The notes: generated by a model not told the origin, from the sequence alone. DNA of 64,000 bases from Isoptericola sediminis (GCF_013085345.1 NZ_JABFAJ010000001.1:1-64000); one strand, 5' to 3'. Positions 51,908 to 62,571 are shown, counted from the stretch's first letter. Numbers and translations: made by a program.

Positions 51908-53305
51908 GTGCCCGCTGCAGACCACCGGCCCGCCGTGACGGCGCCGTCGGACCCTGACCGCCGTGAGCGACGCCCCCTGCGCGTCGCTCTGCTCGGGTGC
52001 GGCGTGGTCGGCACCGAGGTCGCCCACGGCCTGCTGGAGAACTCCGCCGAGCTGGCGGCCCGGGCCGGTGCGCCGCTCGAGGTGGTGGGCATCGCCGTGC
52101 GGGACGCCTCGCGGGAGCGCGAGGGCGTCCCGGCGGCGCTGCTGACCGAGGACGCCGAGGCGCTCGTCGACGCGGCCGACGTCGTGGTCGAGCTGATGGG
52201 CGGCATCGAGCCGGCCCGCACCCTGATCCTGCGGGCTCTCGAGCGGGGCGCCAGCGTGGTCACCGCCAACAAGCAGCTGCTCGCCGAGCAGGGGCCGGTG
52301 CTGTTCGAGGCGGCGGACACCGCCCGCGCCGACCTCTCCTTCGAGGCCGCCGTCGCGGGTGCCATCCCGATCGTCCGACCCGTGCGCGAGTCGCTGGCCG
52401 GGGACCAGGTCCAGCGGGTGCTCGGCATCGTCAACGGCACCACGAACTACGTGCTCGACGAGATGACCACGCAGGGGCTCGACCTCGAGGACGTCGTCAA
52501 GCGCGCCCAGGAGCTCGGGTACGCCGAGGCCGACCCCACGGCCGACGTCGACGGCTACGACGCCGCGGCCAAGGCGGCCATCCTCGCCTCGCTCGCGTTC
52601 CACACCCGCGTGTCGATCCACCAGGTGGCCCGCGAGGGCATCCGCCACATCACCCGGGACGACGTCGAGTGGGCCCGTCGCACGGGGTACGTGCTCAAGC
52701 TGCTCGCCATCGCCGAGCGCACCGACGAGGGCGTCGCGGCGCGGGTCCACCCGGCGCTGGTGCCGACCGACCACCCGCTGGCCGCCGTGCGCGGGGCGTT
52801 CAACGCCGTCTTCGTGGAGGCGGAGGGTGCCGGTCCGCTGATGTTCTACGGCCAGGGCGCCGGTGGGCGTCCCACGGCCTCGGCGGTGCTGGGCGACGTC
52901 GTCTCGGCGGCCCGCGACCGGCTGATCGGCGGCAAGGGCCCGCACGAGTCGGCGTACGCCTCGCTGCCGGTCCTGGCGGCCGACGCGGCGATCACGCGCT
53001 ACCAGGTGCGGCTCGAGGTGGCCGACCGCACCGGTGTGCTCGCCCAGGTCGCCGGCGTGCTGGCGGACCACGGCGTCTCCATCGACACGGTGCGCCAGAG
53101 CGAGGCCCTCACCGCAGCGTTCGAGGCCGAGCCCGCCTCGGAGCCCGCGCCGGGTGCGGTGCGGGACGAAGGCGAGCCCGTGGCCCGCCTCGTCATCACC
53201 ACCCACGCCGCCCGGGAGGCGTCGCTCGCCGCGACGGTGTCCGCCCTGCGCGACCTGGAGCCCGTCCGTCAGATCACGTCCGTCCTGCGAGTCGAGGGAG
53301 TCTGA
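51908..53305 (+). CDS. hom: Homoserine dehydrogenase
   Basis: NAD(P)-dependent enzyme reducing aspartate semialdehyde to homoserine, the branch to threonine and methionine. The 465-residue product has Rossmann motif [11 protein letters not shown] near 28-38, TANKQLL, the [11 protein letters not shown] block and the catalytic region [17 protein letters not shown]-terminal ACT domain (about 360-460) allows feedback control by threonine. GTG 51908 follows a GAAGG site. Confidence 0.96.
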   Translation: MPAADHRPAVTAPSDPDRRERRPLRVALLGCGVVGTEVAHGLLENSAELAARAGAPLEVVGIAVRDASREREGVPAALLTEDAEALVDAADVVVELMGGIEPARTLILRALERGASVVTANKQLLAEQGPVLFEAADTARADLSFEAAVAGAIPIVRPVRESLAGDQVQRVLGIVNGTTNYVLDEMTTQGLDLEDVVKRAQELGYAEADPTADVDGYDAAAKAAILASLAFHTRVSIHQVAREGIRHITRDDVEWARRTGYVLKLLAIAERTDEGVAARVHPALVPTDHPLAAVRGAFNAVFVEAEGAGPLMFYGQGAGGRPTASAVLGDVVSAARDRLIGGKGPHESAYASLPVLAADAAITRYQVRLEVADRTGVLAQVAGVLADHGVSIDTVRQSEALTAAFEAEPASEPAPGAVRDEGEPVARLVITTHAAREASLAATVSALRDLEPVRQITSVLRVEGV

Positions 53306-53307
53306 GC

Positions 53308-54414
53308 ATGCCGGCCCATCAGTGGCGGGGTGTCATCACCGAGTACGCCGACCGGTTGCCGGCCCACGTCGCCGAGAAGATCGTGACCCTCGGCGAGGGC
53401 GGCACGCCCCTCGTCGAGGCGCCCGCGCTCTCTCAGCGCACCGGCGCGGAGGTGTTCGTCAAGGTCGAGGGCATGAACCCGACCGCCTCGTTCAAGGACC
53501 GGGGGATGACGACGGCGATCTCCACGGCTGCCGCACGCGGCGCGCAGGCCGTCGTGTGCGCCTCCACCGGGAACACCTCGGCGTCGGCCGCCGCGTACGC
53601 CACCCGCGCCGGCATGGTCTGCGCCGTGCTGGTGCCGGAGGGCAAGATCGCGATGGGCAAGCTGAGCCAGGCGGTCGCGCACGGTGCCCAGCTGCTGCAG
53701 ATCGACGGCAACTTCGACGACTGCCTCGTGGTGGCGCGCAAGCTGGCCGAGGCCTACCCGGTCGAGCTCGTCAACTCGGTCAACCCGGACCGCATCGAGG
53801 GGCAGAAGACCGCGGCCTTCGAGGTGGTCGACGCCCTGGGCGACGCACCCGACATCCACGCGCTGCCGGTCGGCAACGCCGGGAACATCACGGCCTACTG
53901 GAAGGGGTACCGCGAGTACGCCGGTATCCCGACGAGCGAGGACGGCCCGGGTGCCGCGCCGGTCGCGGTGGCGACGCGCACCCCCGCGATGTGGGGTTTC
54001 CAGGCGGCCGGCGCCGCACCCATCGTCGCGGGCCACCCCGTCGAACCCGAGACGATCGCCACCGCGATCCGCATCGGCAACCCCGCCTCCTGGGCGCAGG
54101 CCGAGGCGGCCCGGGACGACTCCGGGGGGACCATCGAGGCGGTCTCCGACGCCGAGATCCTCGCCGCGCACCGGGTGCTGTCCGCCGACGTGGGCGTCTT
54201 CGTCGAACCGGCCTCGGCCGCGGGCGTCGCCGGGCTGCTCTCCCGTGCCGAGCGCGGTCTGGTGCCGGCCGGTGCGCGGGTGGTGGTCACCGTCACCGGG
54301 CACGGGCTGAAGGACCCGCAGTGGGCCCTGCGCACGCCCGACGGCGGCGACGTGACCCCGACCCGGGTGGGGGCCGACGTCGTGGCGGTCGCCGACGCTC
54401 TCGGACTGGGCTGA
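53308..54414 (+). CDS. thrC: Threonine synthase
   Basis: PLP enzyme converting O-phosphohomoserine to threonine, 368 residues, of the short actinobacterial type. PLP lysine Lys63 lies in [11 protein letters not shown], with [11 protein letters not shown] and the phosphate-binding VGNAGNI block. The ATG is 2 bases after the hom stop. Confidence 0.96.
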   Translation: MPAHQWRGVITEYADRLPAHVAEKIVTLGEGGTPLVEAPALSQRTGAEVFVKVEGMNPTASFKDRGMTTAISTAAARGAQAVVCASTGNTSASAAAYATRAGMVCAVLVPEGKIAMGKLSQAVAHGAQLLQIDGNFDDCLVVARKLAEAYPVELVNSVNPDRIEGQKTAAFEVVDALGDAPDIHALPVGNAGNITAYWKGYREYAGIPTSEDGPGAAPVAVATRTPAMWGFQAAGAAPIVAGHPVEPETIATAIRIGNPASWAQAEAARDDSGGTIEAVSDAEILAAHRVLSADVGVFVEPASAAGVAGLLSRAERGLVPAGARVVVTVTGHGLKDPQWALRTPDGGDVTPTRVGADVVAVADALGLG

Positions 54415-54415
54415 G

Positions 54416-55375
54416 ATGCAGCTCGGTGCGGATCGCGTGGTCGTGAGGGTGCCGGCCACCAGCGCCAACCTCGGTCCGGGGTTCGACGCCCTCGGCCTGG
54501 CGCTGGGCCTGCACGACGAGATCGAGGTGGACCTGCTCGCCAGCGACGAGATCAGCGTGGAGGTCGTCGGGGAGGGCGCCGGCCAGGTGCCCGACGGCGA
54601 GGAGCACCTGGTGGTGCGGGCCCTGCGGCACACGCTCGAGCTCGCCGGCGCTCCGCTGACCGGCCTGCGCATGCGGTGCACGAACCGCATCCCGCACGGC
54701 CGCGGTCTGGGGTCGTCCGCGGCGGCGGTCGTCTCGGGGATCGTCGCGGCGCGCGGTCTGCTCGCGGACCCGCAGGCCCTCGACGTGACGGCCATGCTGG
54801 GCATCGCGACGGAGTTCGAGGGACACCCGGACAACGCCGCGCCGGCGCTGCGCGGCGGAGCCACCGTGGCCTGGTCCGGACCGCACGGGCCCCGGGCCGT
54901 CGACCTCGAGGTGGACCCCCGGGTCACCGCCACGGTCCTGGTGCCCGACACCCGGCTCTCGACGAGCCGGGCGCGGGGCGTGCTGCCCGCCCAGGTGCCG
55001 CACGCCGACGCCGCCTTCACGGCCGGCCGTGCCGCGCTCCTGGTCGAGGCGCTCGCGCGCCGTCCCGAGCTGCTGCTGGACGCCACGGAGGACCGGATCC
55101 ACCAGGACTACCGGGCCGAGGTGATGGCGGGGACCGCGGAGCTCGTGCGCGCGCTGCGCACCGAGGGGTTCGCCGCGACCGTCTCCGGCGCGGGGCCGAC
55201 GGTGCTGGTGCTGGCGGCCGAGCGGCAGACGGCCGGGCTCGACCGTCTGCTTGCCGACCTCGTCGACGGGATGGCGGGCTGGCGTGCCTGGCGGCCCGGC
55301 ATCGACGTCACGGGAGCGGTGTGCAGGAGTGGTAGCATGGACCAAGCCTTCGGGACGGTGGCAGGACGAGCATGA
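54416..55375 (+). CDS. thrB: Homoserine kinase
   Basis: GHMP kinase making O-phosphohomoserine for ThrC, 319 residues. VPATSANLGPGFDALGLAL at 12-30, ATP loop PHGRGLGSSAAA near 94-105 and C-terminal VSGAGPTVLVLA are all present. The ATG is 1 base after the thrC stop. The rho promoter lies inside its last 50 bases. Confidence 0.96.
   Translation: MQLGADRVVVRVPATSANLGPGFDALGLALGLHDEIEVDLLASDEISVEVVGEGAGQVPDGEEHLVVRALRHTLELAGAPLTGLRMRCTNRIPHGRGLGSSAAAVVSGIVAARGLLADPQALDVTAMLGIATEFEGHPDNAAPALRGGATVAWSGPHGPRAVDLEVDPRVTATVLVPDTRLSTSRARGVLPAQVPHADAAFTAGRAALLVEALARRPELLLDATEDRIHQDYRAEVMAGTAELVRALRTEGFAATVSGAGPTVLVLAAERQTAGLDRLLADLVDGMAGWRAWRPGIDVTGAVCRSGSMDQAFGTVAGRA
55333..55338 (+). promoter_or_regulatory. 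-10 candidate for rho inside the 3' end of thrB
   Basis: TAGCAT fits TANNNT. From here the rho leader would be about 280 nt, long and C-rich, as is typical of autoregulated rho genes. No convincing -35 box is seen. Confidence 0.4.
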
Positions 55376-55412
55376 GGTTGTCGTTCCTGACCCACGTCGG
55401 CATCGTCACGTG

Positions 55413-55625
55413 ATGATGGTTTGCACGATGCGTCCGTCCGTTGCCCCACCGCAGCCCGCTCGTCGGGTCCTGCGCCGGAGGCCGTCAGCAACCCCGTCAG
55501 CCGACGTCGTCGTACCACTGATGCGAGGTTTCGCGTCCGGGTGCCCCCTGCACCCGGTCGCCCGCCACCCCGGTCCGAGCGGACGCCCCGCAGGACCGCA
55601 TACGAGGGGGAAGGGTCCTTCGTGA
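55413..55625 (+). CDS. Possible leader ORF overlapping the rho start
   Basis: An open frame of 70 codons starts at tandem ATGs (55413 and 55416) and its TGA overlaps the rho GTG start in the GTGA arrangement used by coupled genes throughout this window. The predicted peptide is Pro/Arg/Ser-rich with no known domain and no clear ribosome site. It may be a translated leader that controls rho, or chance in G+C-rich DNA. Confidence 0.3.
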   Translation: MMVCTMRPSVAPPQPARRVLRRRPSATPSADVVVPLMRGFASGCPLHPVARHPGPSGRPAGPHTRGKGPS

Positions 55626-57550
55626 CGAACACCACCGACAACCTGAGCTCGATGAAGCTTGCCGAGCTCCAGGCGATGGCGTCCCAGCTGGGCGTCAAGG
55701 GAACCAGCCGGATGCGCAAGAGCGACCTGGCCGACGCCATCCGCTCCCGTCGCTCCTCCGGCGGCAACCGCCAGGACGACGCCGGTCGCGGGGCCGGAGC
55801 GGGCAAGCCCGTCTCCGCCGAGCCCGTCGTGGCCGCGTCGACCGCGGCTCCCTCGGTCCGCAGCGAGGCGCCCGCGGAGGACGCCCCGCGTCGCCGCCGC
55901 GCGGTGCGCAGCTCCGGCGCCGCCACCGGGCAGGAGCAGCGGGCCGACGGCGGCCCGCAGGAGGGTGCCGGCCCGACGAACGACCGTGAGGCGCGGCTCG
56001 CCGAGCTCGCCGACGCCGTCGCCGCGCCGAAGGAGCGCCAGTCCCGGCCGGACCGCCAGGAGTCGGGCTCCGGCCCGAAGGGCGACGGCGAGGGCGGCCG
56101 CGGCCGCGGCGGTCAGGACCGTCAGGACGACCGGTCCGCAGACCGCGGCGACCAGGGCGGCCAGGGTCGTCAGCAGGGCGGCCAGGGTCGTCAGCAGGGT
56201 GACCAGGGCCGCCAGCAGGGCGACCAGCAGGAGAAGTCCGGCTCGCGCCGTCGTCGCGGCCGCGACCGCGGTCGCGACCGGCGCCGCAACCGCGGAGGCC
56301 GCGGTGGCAACGGGCCGGACATGCCCCTGGAGGAGCCGGAGGTCCGCGAGGACGACGTGCTGCTCCCCGTCGCGGGCATCCTCGACATCCGCGACAACTA
56401 CGCGTTCGTGCGGACCAGCGGCTACCTGCCCGGGCCGAAGGACGTCTACGTCTCGATGAACCAGGTCCGCAAGTCGGGCCTGCGCCGCGGCGACGCCGTC
56501 GTGGGCGCCATCCGGCAGCCCCGTGACGGCGAGGAGCCGCCCAGCGGCGGCGGCGGGGGCGGCAAGAACGCCCGCAACAAGTTCTCCGCGCTGGTGCGTC
56601 TCGACACCGTCAACGGGATGACGCCGGAGGAGGCGCGTCAGCGTCCCGAGTTCACGAAGCTCACCCCGCTGTACCCGCAGGAGCGCCTGCGCCTGGAGAA
56701 CCCCGAGGCGACGCGCCTGACCCCGCGGGTGATCGACATCGTCGCCCCGGTCGGCAAGGGCCAGCGTGGTCTGATCGTCTCGCCCCCCAAGGCCGGCAAG
56801 ACGATCATCATGCAGCAGATCGCCAACGCCATCACGGCCAACAACCCCGAGGTCCACCTCATGGTGGTGCTCGTGGACGAGCGGCCCGAAGAGGTCACCG
56901 ACATGGAGCGGACCGTCAAGGGCGAGGTCATCGCCTCGACGTTCGACCGCCCCGCCTCGGACCACACGATCGTCGCCGAGCTCGCGATCGAGCGTGCCAA
57001 GCGCCTGGTCGAGCTCGGCCAGGACGTCGTCGTGCTGCTCGACTCCATCACCCGCCTGTCGCGCGCCTACAACCTGGCGGCCCCGGCCTCGGGCCGGATC
57101 CTCTCCGGCGGTGTGGACGCCGCGGCGCTCTACCCGCCGAAGAAGTTCTTCGGTGCCGCGCGCAACATCGAGGAGGGCGGTTCGCTGACCATCCTGGGCT
57201 CGGCGCTGGTCGAGACGGGCTCGAAGATGGACGAGGTGATCTTCGAGGAGTTCAAGGGCACCGGGAACATGGAGCTGCGGCTGTCGCGCAACCTCGCGGA
57301 CCGGCGGATCTTCCCGGCGGTGGACGTCAACGCGTCCGGCACCCGCCGCGAGGAGATCCTCATGTCCAAGGAGGAGCTCGGCATCGTCTACAAGCTGCGT
57401 CGCGTCATGGGCGCACTGGACCAGCAGCAGGCCATCGAGCTGCTGCTCGGCAAGCTCAAGGACACCAAGAGCAACGTCGAGTTCCTGCTCCAGGTCCAGA
57501 AGACCACGCCGTCCGGCCTCACGGACGACCGTCCCGGCGAGACCGTCTGA
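55622..57550 (+). CDS. rho: Transcription termination factor Rho with large N-terminal insert
   Basis: Hexameric RNA helicase that ends transcription. Length is 642 residues against about 420 in E. coli. A RhoN domain (about 8-45, [18 protein letters not shown]) is followed by a 190-residue insert rich in Arg, Gly, Gln and Asp, including a tandem repeat of GGQGRQQ-like units (about 175-205) and an Arg-rich [13 protein letters not shown] stretch. Then come the RNA-binding domain (about 240-320), Walker A PPKAGKT (about 390) and the ATPase core. Such inserts are known in high-G+C actinobacteria such as Micrococcus, where they widen RNA binding. GTG 55622 follows a GGGGGAAGGG stretch. Confidence 0.97.
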   Translation: MTNTTDNLSSMKLAELQAMASQLGVKGTSRMRKSDLADAIRSRRSSGGNRQDDAGRGAGAGKPVSAEPVVAASTAAPSVRSEAPAEDAPRRRRAVRSSGAATGQEQRADGGPQEGAGPTNDREARLAELADAVAAPKERQSRPDRQESGSGPKGDGEGGRGRGGQDRQDDRSADRGDQGGQGRQQGGQGRQQGDQGRQQGDQQEKSGSRRRRGRDRGRDRRRNRGGRGGNGPDMPLEEPEVREDDVLLPVAGILDIRDNYAFVRTSGYLPGPKDVYVSMNQVRKSGLRRGDAVVGAIRQPRDGEEPPSGGGGGGKNARNKFSALVRLDTVNGMTPEEARQRPEFTKLTPLYPQERLRLENPEATRLTPRVIDIVAPVGKGQRGLIVSPPKAGKTIIMQQIANAITANNPEVHLMVVLVDERPEEVTDMERTVKGEVIASTFDRPASDHTIVAELAIERAKRLVELGQDVVVLLDSITRLSRAYNLAAPASGRILSGGVDAAALYPPKKFFGAARNIEEGGSLTILGSALVETGSKMDEVIFEEFKGTGNMELRLSRNLADRRIFPAVDVNASGTRREEILMSKEELGIVYKLRRVMGALDQQQAIELLLGKLKDTKSNVEFLLQVQKTTPSGLTDDRPGETV

Positions 57551-57591
57551 GGTCACACCCGGGAACATCCCCGCCAGGACAGGTGTTCTGG

Positions 57592-57597
57592 CACAAT
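57592..57597 (+). promoter_or_regulatory. -10 candidate for rpmE
   Basis: CACAAT in the 119-base gap between rho and rpmE resembles a -10 box and would give a leader of about 65 nt ending in an AAGGAG ribosome site. Confidence 0.4.
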
Positions 57598-57669
57598 GGT
57601 TCGTCGGCCTGCCGGTTCACGGCTCGCGGTCCTGCGAGGCGACCCGGCGGCATCACACCAAGGAGCATC

Positions 57670-57882
57670 ATGAAGAGCGGTATCCACCCCGAGTACGTCC
57701 TCACCGAGGTCACCTGCACCTGCGGCAACACCTTCGTGACCCGCAGCACGGAGACCTCCGGCAAGATCAACGCCGACGTCTGCAGCGCCTGCCACCCGTT
57801 CTACACGGGCAAGCAGAAGATCCTCGACACCGGTGGCCGCGTGGCCCGGTTCCAGGCGCGCTACGGCAAGAAGGACAAGTAG
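57670..57882 (+). CDS. rpmE: Ribosomal protein bL31, zinc-binding form
   Basis: 70-residue protein of the 50S subunit. It keeps the zinc ligands Cys16, Cys18, Cys38 and Cys41 (CTCGN and CSACHPF), so it is the zinc-replete C+ paralogue rather than the zinc-free form. AAGGAG is 6 nt before the ATG. Confidence 0.97.
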   Translation: MKSGIHPEYVLTEVTCTCGNTFVTRSTETSGKINADVCSACHPFYTGKQKILDTGGRVARFQARYGKKDK

Positions 57883-57891
57883 CACCTCCGG

Positions 57892-57954
57892 CAGCGCCGG
57901 TGGTCCGCCCGACAACCTCTCCAGGGGCAGTCGGCCGCGGGACCACCGGCGCTG
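57892..57954 (+). terminator. Terminator of rpmE
   Basis: A perfect 15-bp stem (57892-57906 with 57940-57954) with a 33-nt loop, 9 bases after the rpmE stop. Confidence 0.7.
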
Positions 57955-58028
57955 TCGCATGTCCGGGCGGTGCCGCAGGGTGCACCGCCCGGTGGATCGG
58001 CTCCGAACCCGCCCCGGCCGGCAGGTTC

Positions 58029-58034
58029 TACGCT
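58029..58034 (+). promoter_or_regulatory. -10 candidate of the prfA operon
   Basis: TACGCT fits TANNNT and gives a leader of about 70 nt before prfA. It lies downstream of the rpmE terminator, supporting a separate transcription unit. Confidence 0.45.
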
Positions 58035-58111
58035 GATCCGCGGGTCGCGCCCCGACACGCGACCCGGCGGCGCCGCGGCGCCGCGCCGAGGGACGACCGG
58101 ACGGAGACGAC

Positions 58112-59203
58112 GTGACCGAGGACTTCGCGGTGGCCGAGCCGCTGCTGGCGGAGCATGCCGAGATCGAGCGCGAGCTCGCCGATCCGGCCGTCCACGCCGA
58201 CCCCGGTCGGGCCCGCACCCTGGGACGGCGGTACGCCGAGCTCAACCGCGTCGTCGGCGCCTACCGGTCCTGGCGCACCGCCCGGGACGACGCCGCCGCG
58301 GCGGCCGAGCTCGCCGACGAGGACGAGTCGTTCGCCGCCGAGGTCCCCGCGCTGCAGGAGGTCGAGGCCGAGGCCGCCGAGCACCTGCGCCGCGTCCTCG
58401 TGCCGCGCGACCCCGACGACGGCCGCGACGTGATCCTGGAGATCAAGGCCGGCGAGGGCGGCGACGAGTCCGCGCTGTTCGCCGGTGACCTGCTGCGCAT
58501 GTACCTGCGCTACGCGGAACGTCGGGGGTGGGCGACGCAGGTGCTGGAGTCCACCGAGACCGAGCTCGGCGGGTTCAAGGACGTCCAGCTCGCGGTGAAG
58601 TCCCGCGGCACCCCGGAGGACCCCGCCGACGGTGTCTGGGCGAACCTCAAGTACGAGGGCGGGGTGCACCGCGTCCAGCGGGTCCCGGTCACCGAGTCCC
58701 AGGGACGGATCCACACGTCGGCCGCCGGGGTGCTGGTGCTGCCCGAGGTCGACGACCCCGGCGAGGTCGAGATCGACCCGAACGACCTGCGCATCGACGT
58801 CTACCGGTCCTCCGGGCCCGGCGGGCAGTCGGTGAACACGACCGACTCCGCCGTGCGCATCACGCACGAGCCCACCGGCATCGTCGTGTCGATGCAGAAC
58901 GAGAAGTCGCAGCTGCAGAACAAGGAGCAGGCGATGCGCGTGCTCCGGGCGCGGCTGCTGGCCGCCCGCCAGGAGGCCGCCGCCGCCGAGGCCGCGGACC
59001 TGCGCCGGTCGCAGGTGCGCACCGTCGACCGCAGCGAACGGATCCGGACGTACAACTTCCCGGAGAACCGCATCGCGGACCACCGCACCGGCTTCAAGGC
59101 CTACAACCTCGACCACGTGCTGGCCGGGGACCTGGACGCCCTCATCCGGTCGGCCGTCGACGCCGACGAGGCCGCCCGGCTCGCGGCCGCCGGCGATGCC
59201 TGA
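58112..59203 (+). CDS. prfA: Peptide chain release factor 1
   Basis: Reads UAA and UAG stop codons and releases the finished peptide. 363 residues; GGQ at 237-239 (SGPGGQSVN) for hydrolysis and the PVT tripeptide in [15 protein letters not shown] for stop-codon reading. GTG 58112. Its end overlaps prmC by 8 bases; PrmC methylates the GGQ glutamine, so the enzyme and its substrate are co-translated. Confidence 0.97.
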   Translation: MTEDFAVAEPLLAEHAEIERELADPAVHADPGRARTLGRRYAELNRVVGAYRSWRTARDDAAAAAELADEDESFAAEVPALQEVEAEAAEHLRRVLVPRDPDDGRDVILEIKAGEGGDESALFAGDLLRMYLRYAERRGWATQVLESTETELGGFKDVQLAVKSRGTPEDPADGVWANLKYEGGVHRVQRVPVTESQGRIHTSAAGVLVLPEVDDPGEVEIDPNDLRIDVYRSSGPGGQSVNTTDSAVRITHEPTGIVVSMQNEKSQLQNKEQAMRVLRARLLAARQEAAAAEAADLRRSQVRTVDRSERIRTYNFPENRIADHRTGFKAYNLDHVLAGDLDALIRSAVDADEAARLAAAGDA

Positions 59204-60143
59204 CACGGTCGGCGCCCTGCTGCGCGAGGCGTCGCGCCGGCTGGCCGTCGCCGGCGTCCCGTCGCCGCGGACCGACGCCGAGCTGCTTCTGGCCCACGTC
59301 CTGGACGTGCCGCGGGGCGAGGTCCGGCGGCTCTCCCTGCTCGACGCCCCGCTGCCCGACGGCGGGGCCCCGGCCGGCCCCGGCCCGGGGGAGCGCTTCG
59401 CGGGGCTCGTCGAGCGCCGGGCACGCCGGGAGCCCCTGCAGCACCTGACGGGCGCGGCGCCGTTCCGGCACCTCGAGCTGGCCGTCGGGCCGGGCGTGTT
59501 CGTGCCGCGCCCGGAGACCGAGCAGGTCGCCCAGGTCGCGGTCGACGAGGCCACGGCCGTCGTCGCCGACCGGGGGAGCGTCGTCGTCGTCGACCTGTGC
59601 ACCGGGTCCGGCGCCATCGCGCTGGCCGTGGCCACGGAGGTGCCGGGCGCCGTCGTCCACGCCGTGGAGCTGGACCGCGAGGCGTACCGGTGGACGGAGC
59701 GCAACGTCGCGGCGGTGGCCGGTGCCGCCGGTGCCGACGTCCGGCCGGTCCGGGGGGACGCCCGCACAGCTCTCACCGCGTGGGACGGCACGGTCGACGT
59801 CGTGGTGTCCAACCCGCCGTACGTGCCGCCGACGGCCGTGCCCCGGGACCCGGAGGTCGCGGGCCACGATCCCGGGGTGGCCCTGTACGGCCTCGGCGCC
59901 GACGGGCTGGAGGTGCCCCGGGGCGTCGCCCGGGCGGCGGCCCGGCTGCTGCGGCCGGGCGGGCTGTTCGTCATGGAGCACGCCGAGGTGCAGGCCGCCG
60001 GTGCGCGGGAGCTGGCCGCGGCGGCCGGTCTGGTCGACGTGCGCACCGCCGAGGACCTCACCGGCCGACCCCGCATGGTGGTCGCCCGGCAGCCGGTCGA
60101 CGCACCGTCCGGACGACGAACCGTGACAGACTGGGGCGAGTGA
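59196..60143 (+). CDS. prmC: Release-factor glutamine methyltransferase
   Basis: SAM-dependent N5-glutamine methyltransferase of 315 residues that modifies the GGQ glutamine of RF1 and RF2. The SAM site is [16 protein letters not shown] and the catalytic NPPY is at 206-209. A helical N-terminal domain (1-90) binds the release factor. It overlaps prfA and tsaC at its two ends. Confidence 0.96.
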   Translation: MPDTVGALLREASRRLAVAGVPSPRTDAELLLAHVLDVPRGEVRRLSLLDAPLPDGGAPAGPGPGERFAGLVERRARREPLQHLTGAAPFRHLELAVGPGVFVPRPETEQVAQVAVDEATAVVADRGSVVVVDLCTGSGAIALAVATEVPGAVVHAVELDREAYRWTERNVAAVAGAAGADVRPVRGDARTALTAWDGTVDVVVSNPPYVPPTAVPRDPEVAGHDPGVALYGLGADGLEVPRGVARAAARLLRPGGLFVMEHAEVQAAGARELAAAAGLVDVRTAEDLTGRPRMVVARQPVDAPSGRRTVTDWGE

Positions 60144-60808
60144 GCACCGTGCACGATGTCACCGACGAGAACTCCTGGGGCCCCGCGATCGACGAGGCCG
60201 TCAACACGATCTCCCGGGGCGGACTCGTCGTCCTCCCGACCGACACGGTCTACGGGATCGGTGCGGACGCGTTCGACGCGGACGCCGTCGCCGCGCTGCT
60301 CGCGGCGAAGGGACGGGGGCGGCAGATGCCCCCGCCCGTCCTCGTGCCGGACACCCGCACGCTGGACGGGCTCGCCGTCGACGTGCCCGCCTCGGCACGT
60401 GCGCTGGTCGAGGCGTTCTGGCCGGGGGGCTTCACCATCATCCTGCGGTCCCAGCCGTCCCTGCAGTGGGACCTCGGCGAGACCCACGGCACGGTCGCGC
60501 TGCGTATGCCCGACCACCCGGCGGCGCTCGCGCTGCTGCGCCGCACGGGGCCGCTGGCCGTCTCCAGCGCCAACCGCACCGGGGGGCCCGCGGCCACCGA
60601 GGCCGCCGAGGCCGTCGACCAGCTCGGTGACGCGGTGGGCTGCTACCTCGACGGGGGCACCGCCCCGGGCGGTGTCGCCTCGACGATCGTCGACGCGACC
60701 GGCCCGGAGCTGCGCGTGGTGCGCCAGGGCGCGGTGACGCTCGCGGCGCTGCGCGAGATCGCGCCCGTGCTGGGCCTCGACGAGACCTCCGAGGGGAACC
60801 CCGGGTGA
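60140..60808 (+). CDS. L-threonylcarbamoyladenylate synthase (TsaC/Sua5 family)
   Basis: First enzyme of t6A tRNA modification, 222 residues, using threonine, bicarbonate and ATP. YrdC-fold markers are LPTDTVYGIGADA, the KGRGRQMPPPVLV block and SSANRTGGPA. The extra Sua5 C-terminal domain is absent, so it is the short TsaC-like form. GTG 60140 overlaps prmC by 4 bases. Confidence 0.95.
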   Translation: MSTVHDVTDENSWGPAIDEAVNTISRGGLVVLPTDTVYGIGADAFDADAVAALLAAKGRGRQMPPPVLVPDTRTLDGLAVDVPASARALVEAFWPGGFTIILRSQPSLQWDLGETHGTVALRMPDHPAALALLRRTGPLAVSSANRTGGPAATEAAEAVDQLGDAVGCYLDGGTAPGGVASTIVDATGPELRVVRQGAVTLAALREIAPVLGLDETSEGNPG

Positions 60809-61989
60809 GGGCATATCTGCTGGTCATGCTCATCGCCGCGGCGGTGACGTACCTGGCGACACCCGGTGCCCGCTGGGTCGCCCGGCGGACCAACGCCATC
60901 TCCGCCGTCCGGGCCCGCGACGTGCACGTCCAGCCGACACCACGGCTGGGCGGTCTGGCGATGCTGCTCGGGATCGTCGTCGCCGTGCTGCTGGCCTCCC
61001 GCATGCCGTTCCTCGCGGGGGTCTTCGCCGAACCCCAGGTGTTCGGCGTCGTCGGCGGAGCGGTGATCGTCTGCCTGCTCGGGTGGGCCGACGACATCTG
61101 GGACCTGGACTGGATGACGAAGCTCGCGGGGCAGATCCTCGCGGCGGGGTTCCTCGTCGTGAACCAGGTCCAGCTGACCGCGCTGCCGATGCCCGGCGGC
61201 CTGACGATCCCGTCGGCCCGGCTGTCGCTGTTCGTCACGATCCTCGTCATCGTGGTCGCGATGAACGCCGTGAACTTCGTGGACGGGCTCGACGGCCTCG
61301 CCGCCGGCATCGTCGCGATCGGCGGGTCGGCGTTCTTCCTCTACACGTACTTCCTCACCCAGCAGGCGAGCCCGGCCGACTACTCGAGCTTCGCGACGAT
61401 GATGACCGCGGTGCTGGTCGGCGTGTGCCTGGGGTTCCTGCCGCACAACTTCTACCCGTCGCACATCTTCATGGGCGACTCGGGGTCGATGATCCTGGGA
61501 CTCGTCTTCGCCGGTGCGGCGATCTCGATCACCAGCAGCTTCGACCCGACCGTCACCGACGCCCTGTCGGGTGCGCAGCGCGCCACGATCTTCATCCCGC
61601 TGCTGCTGCCGCTGGCCGTGACGCTCCTGCCGCTGCTCGACATGACGATGGCGGTCGTCCGCCGGCTGGCCGCCGGCAAGTCGCCGATGGCCCCCGACCG
61701 GATGCACCTGCACCACCGCATGCTGGCCCTGGGGCACTCGCACCGCCGCGCCGTGCTCATCCTGTACGTCTGGACGGCGGTCTTCGCCTTCGGCACGGCG
61801 GCACTGGTGGCGTGGCGCTGGCAGGTGGTGCTCGCCTGGCTCGTCGTGGCGGTCGTCGTGGCCCTGGTGCTCACGCTCGGCCCGCTGCGCACGCGCGGGC
61901 GCTTCCTCGACGACGACGTGGCCTCGGGGGCGAACCCGGTGGCGGTGTCGTCCACCCCGACGCCCTCCGGAGAAGGAGACCGACCATGA
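60805..61989 (+). CDS. Undecaprenyl-phosphate sugar-1-phosphate transferase (WecA/TagO-like)
   Basis: Polytopic membrane enzyme of 394 residues with about ten to eleven hydrophobic segments. It loads a GlcNAc-1-P-type sugar onto the lipid carrier for cell-wall polymers. Conserved cytoplasmic loops are RLGGLAM, the Asp pair GWADDIWDLDW, NFVDGLDGLAAG, and MGDSGSM. The His motif in MHLHHRML distinguishes the WecA group from MraY. GTG 60805 overlaps tsaC. Confidence 0.94.
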   Translation: MRAYLLVMLIAAAVTYLATPGARWVARRTNAISAVRARDVHVQPTPRLGGLAMLLGIVVAVLLASRMPFLAGVFAEPQVFGVVGGAVIVCLLGWADDIWDLDWMTKLAGQILAAGFLVVNQVQLTALPMPGGLTIPSARLSLFVTILVIVVAMNAVNFVDGLDGLAAGIVAIGGSAFFLYTYFLTQQASPADYSSFATMMTAVLVGVCLGFLPHNFYPSHIFMGDSGSMILGLVFAGAAISITSSFDPTVTDALSGAQRATIFIPLLLPLAVTLLPLLDMTMAVVRRLAAGKSPMAPDRMHLHHRMLALGHSHRRAVLILYVWTAVFAFGTAALVAWRWQVVLAWLVVAVVVALVLTLGPLRTRGRFLDDDVASGANPVAVSSTPTPSGEGDRP

Positions 61990-62462
61990 CCGAGCAGAAC
62001 GCCACCCCGGACCGCCCCGAGGAGCCCGAGGGCGTCGAGGGGCGCACGCACGAGGAGGTCCGGTCCTCCGAGCGCGCGATGCTGCGTCGCGCCATGCGGT
62101 CGACGCTGCTGCTGGTCGGGGTGCTGGCCGTCGGGGGCGGCCTCGTCGGCTGGTTGGTGGCCGGGACGGCGGGCGTCTGGGGCGCCCTCGTTGGTGCGGG
62201 GCTGGCAGCGTTCTTCTGCGCCACCACGATCTGGTCGATGCAGCGCACCGTCGGCGCGTCGCCGACCGCCATGGCGGCCGGTGTCATGGGTGCCTGGCTG
62301 GCGAAGATCGTGGTGCTCGTCGTCGTGCTGGTGCTGCTGCGCGGAGCGGACTTCTACGACCCCTACGTGCTGTTCGTCGTGCTGGCCCTCGGAGCGGTCG
62401 GTTCGGCGCTGCTGGACTACCAGGCCGTGCGCGGGGCGCGGATGCCCTACGTGCAGCCCTGA
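61986..62462 (+). CDS. AtpI-like membrane protein upstream of the ATP synthase genes
   Basis: A 158-residue protein with a charged N-terminus (1-38) and four hydrophobic segments (about 39-60, 64-85, 98-120 and 126-142). Its place directly before atpB and the gene shape match UncI/AtpI, thought to help assemble the c-ring or carry Mg. Sequence similarity is hard to judge by eye in this divergent family. ATG 61986 has GAAGGAG upstream and overlaps the preceding stop by 4 bases. Confidence 0.75.
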   Translation: MTEQNATPDRPEEPEGVEGRTHEEVRSSERAMLRRAMRSTLLLVGVLAVGGGLVGWLVAGTAGVWGALVGAGLAAFFCATTIWSMQRTVGASPTAMAAGVMGAWLAKIVVLVVVLVLLRGADFYDPYVLFVVLALGAVGSALLDYQAVRGARMPYVQP

Positions 62463-62469
62463 CCTGCGA

Positions 62470-62493
62470 CGGAGCCCCCACGCGGGGGCTCCG
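62470..62493 (+). terminator. Terminator before atpB
   Basis: A perfect 10-bp stem (62470-62479 with 62484-62493) with loop ACGC, 7 bases after the AtpI-like stop. The ATP-synthase genes therefore start a new transcript. Confidence 0.75.
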
Positions 62494-62571
62494 CACGTGC
62501 CATTGTTCACAAGCCGCACGATTCCGCTGCCGAAGTGGCCCTTCGGTGTCGGACCATCCGAGTTCATCTAG

